Assembly (NCBI GenBank): GCA_023145275.1
Contig: JAGLEB010000091.1
Span: 1 to 61,973, forward strand
Origin: Flavobacteriales bacterium
GTDB taxonomy: Bacteria > Bacteroidota > Bacteroidia > Flavobacteriales > JADGDT01
DNA length: 61,973 nucleotides
Direction: 5' to 3'
The notes under the pieces were generated by a model that saw nothing but the letters and a program-made list of their open reading frames with translations, was not told where the DNA came from and ran no database searches. Positions 61,672-61,973 of this stretch are shown one piece after another. How positions within the stretch are numbered: position 1 is the first letter of the stretch; the number at the start of each line of letters is the position of its first letter. The position numbers and the translations under genes were made by a program.

Positions 61672-61973
61672 ATGCTAGAAGAGAATTATTCTAATAAATA
61701 CCCAGAAGTTGGGTGCGACGAAGCTGGGAGAGGTTGTTTATCTGGTCCGGTATGCGCTGCAGCAGTGATATTACCAAAAGGCTTTCACAATAAAGTATTG
61801 AACGACTCAAAGAAGCTTACGGAGAAAAAAAGAAATGAGCTCAGAATTATTATCGAAAAAGAAGCTTTAGCCTATGGTGTAGCTTTTTTGTCGCCTAAAG
61901 AGATTGATGAAATAAACATACTAAATGCATCAATAGAGGCAATGCATAGAGCAATTGATAAATTAGAGATAAA
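61672..61973 (+). CDS. rnhB: Ribonuclease HII, 5' part, cut by the window edge
   Basis: The first 100 codons are visible from the ATG at 61672. The catalytic signature GCDEAGRGCLSGPVCAAAV (Asp16, Glu17) and LNDSKKLTEKKR are the standard RNase HII motifs. The enzyme removes ribonucleotides and RNA primers from RNA-DNA hybrids. The rest of the gene lies beyond the window. Confidence 0.95.
   Translation, partial: MLEENYSNKYPEVGCDEAGRGCLSGPVCAAAVILPKGFHNKVLNDSKKLTEKKRNELRIIIEKEALAYGVAFLSPKEIDEINILNASIEAMHRAIDKLEI

Noticed and set aside
1..61973. tRNA, rRNA and CRISPR arrays
   Set aside because: No cloverleaf with a T-loop TTCGA-type core, no rRNA core sequence and no regularly spaced repeats were seen on reading.

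Overview
This is an AT-rich chromosomal window from a member of the Bacteroidota. Several features point there: two SusC/SusD outer-membrane uptake pairs, a primary sigma factor of only 287 residues that lacks region 1.1, promoters of the Bacteroidota type (TTTG or TTG, 19-22 bases, then TAnnTTTG), a SprE/PorW-type lipoprotein of the type IX secretion machinery, a bactofilin, and an ATP synthase operon without atpD and atpC. I cannot fix the genus. The arrangement sprE - bactofilin - AtpZ-like - membrane protein - atpBEFHAG resembles Flavobacteriia and marine relatives more than Bacteroides. I see no rRNA, tRNA, CRISPR array, intact transposase or prophage; most of the window is core genome.

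Layout. 1-7253: end of an unknown gene, a probably inactive M16-type secreted protein, an S41 protease lipoprotein, ribosomal proteins L21 and L27, a MATE transporter, a TlpA-like thioredoxin, and a decayed fragment of an S9 peptidase. 7300-17570 (mostly minus strand): monomeric isocitrate dehydrogenase, SRPBCC and YjbR proteins, HemW, RarA, rhomboid protease (plus strand), class IV aminotransferase, RlmB, L25 and PRPP synthetase. 17754-29152: a 1012-residue receiver-like/PPDK_N protein, glutamate dehydrogenase, a Tyr/His/Asn-rich secreted protein, a CBS/DRTGG family II pyrophosphatase, a ROK sugar kinase and AspS. 29284-32949: two tandem ClC-CBS chloride channel-type proteins. 32993-35103: RpiB, Rpe and the primary sigma factor. 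35360-44916: the ATP synthase operon, then AtpZ-like, bactofilin and SprE. 45201-50112 (plus strand): M23 peptidase overlapping a GH3-like enzyme, a two-component system and a small membrane protein. 50202-61170 (minus strand): two SusC/SusD loci separated by a DUF3179 lipoprotein. 61672 to the end: the start of rnhB.

How genes fit together. RpiB, Rpe and Prs feed pentose phosphate and nucleotide synthesis; Icd and GdhA link the TCA cycle to glutamate. SprE, the M23 peptidase and the bactofilin belong to envelope or secretion biology and flank the ATP synthase genes. The Sus loci carry no glycan hydrolases, so their substrate cannot be read from neighbours.

The less ordinary points are the S9 peptidase relic with three reading frames at 7085-7253; a 175-bp element with 12-bp terminal inverted repeats at 10707-10881 that creates a false N-terminal extension of the YjbR gene; a GC-rich intergenic repeat at 22687-22803; the receiver-like/ATP-grasp protein; an ATP synthase a subunit with an unusually long extracytoplasmic extension; a stem-loop between atpE and atpF; and palindromes placed at the predicted transcription starts of the ROK kinase and icd genes. 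I did not find a clear-cut new multi-gene system; the 1012-residue protein and the DUF3179-linked Sus locus are the best places to look.
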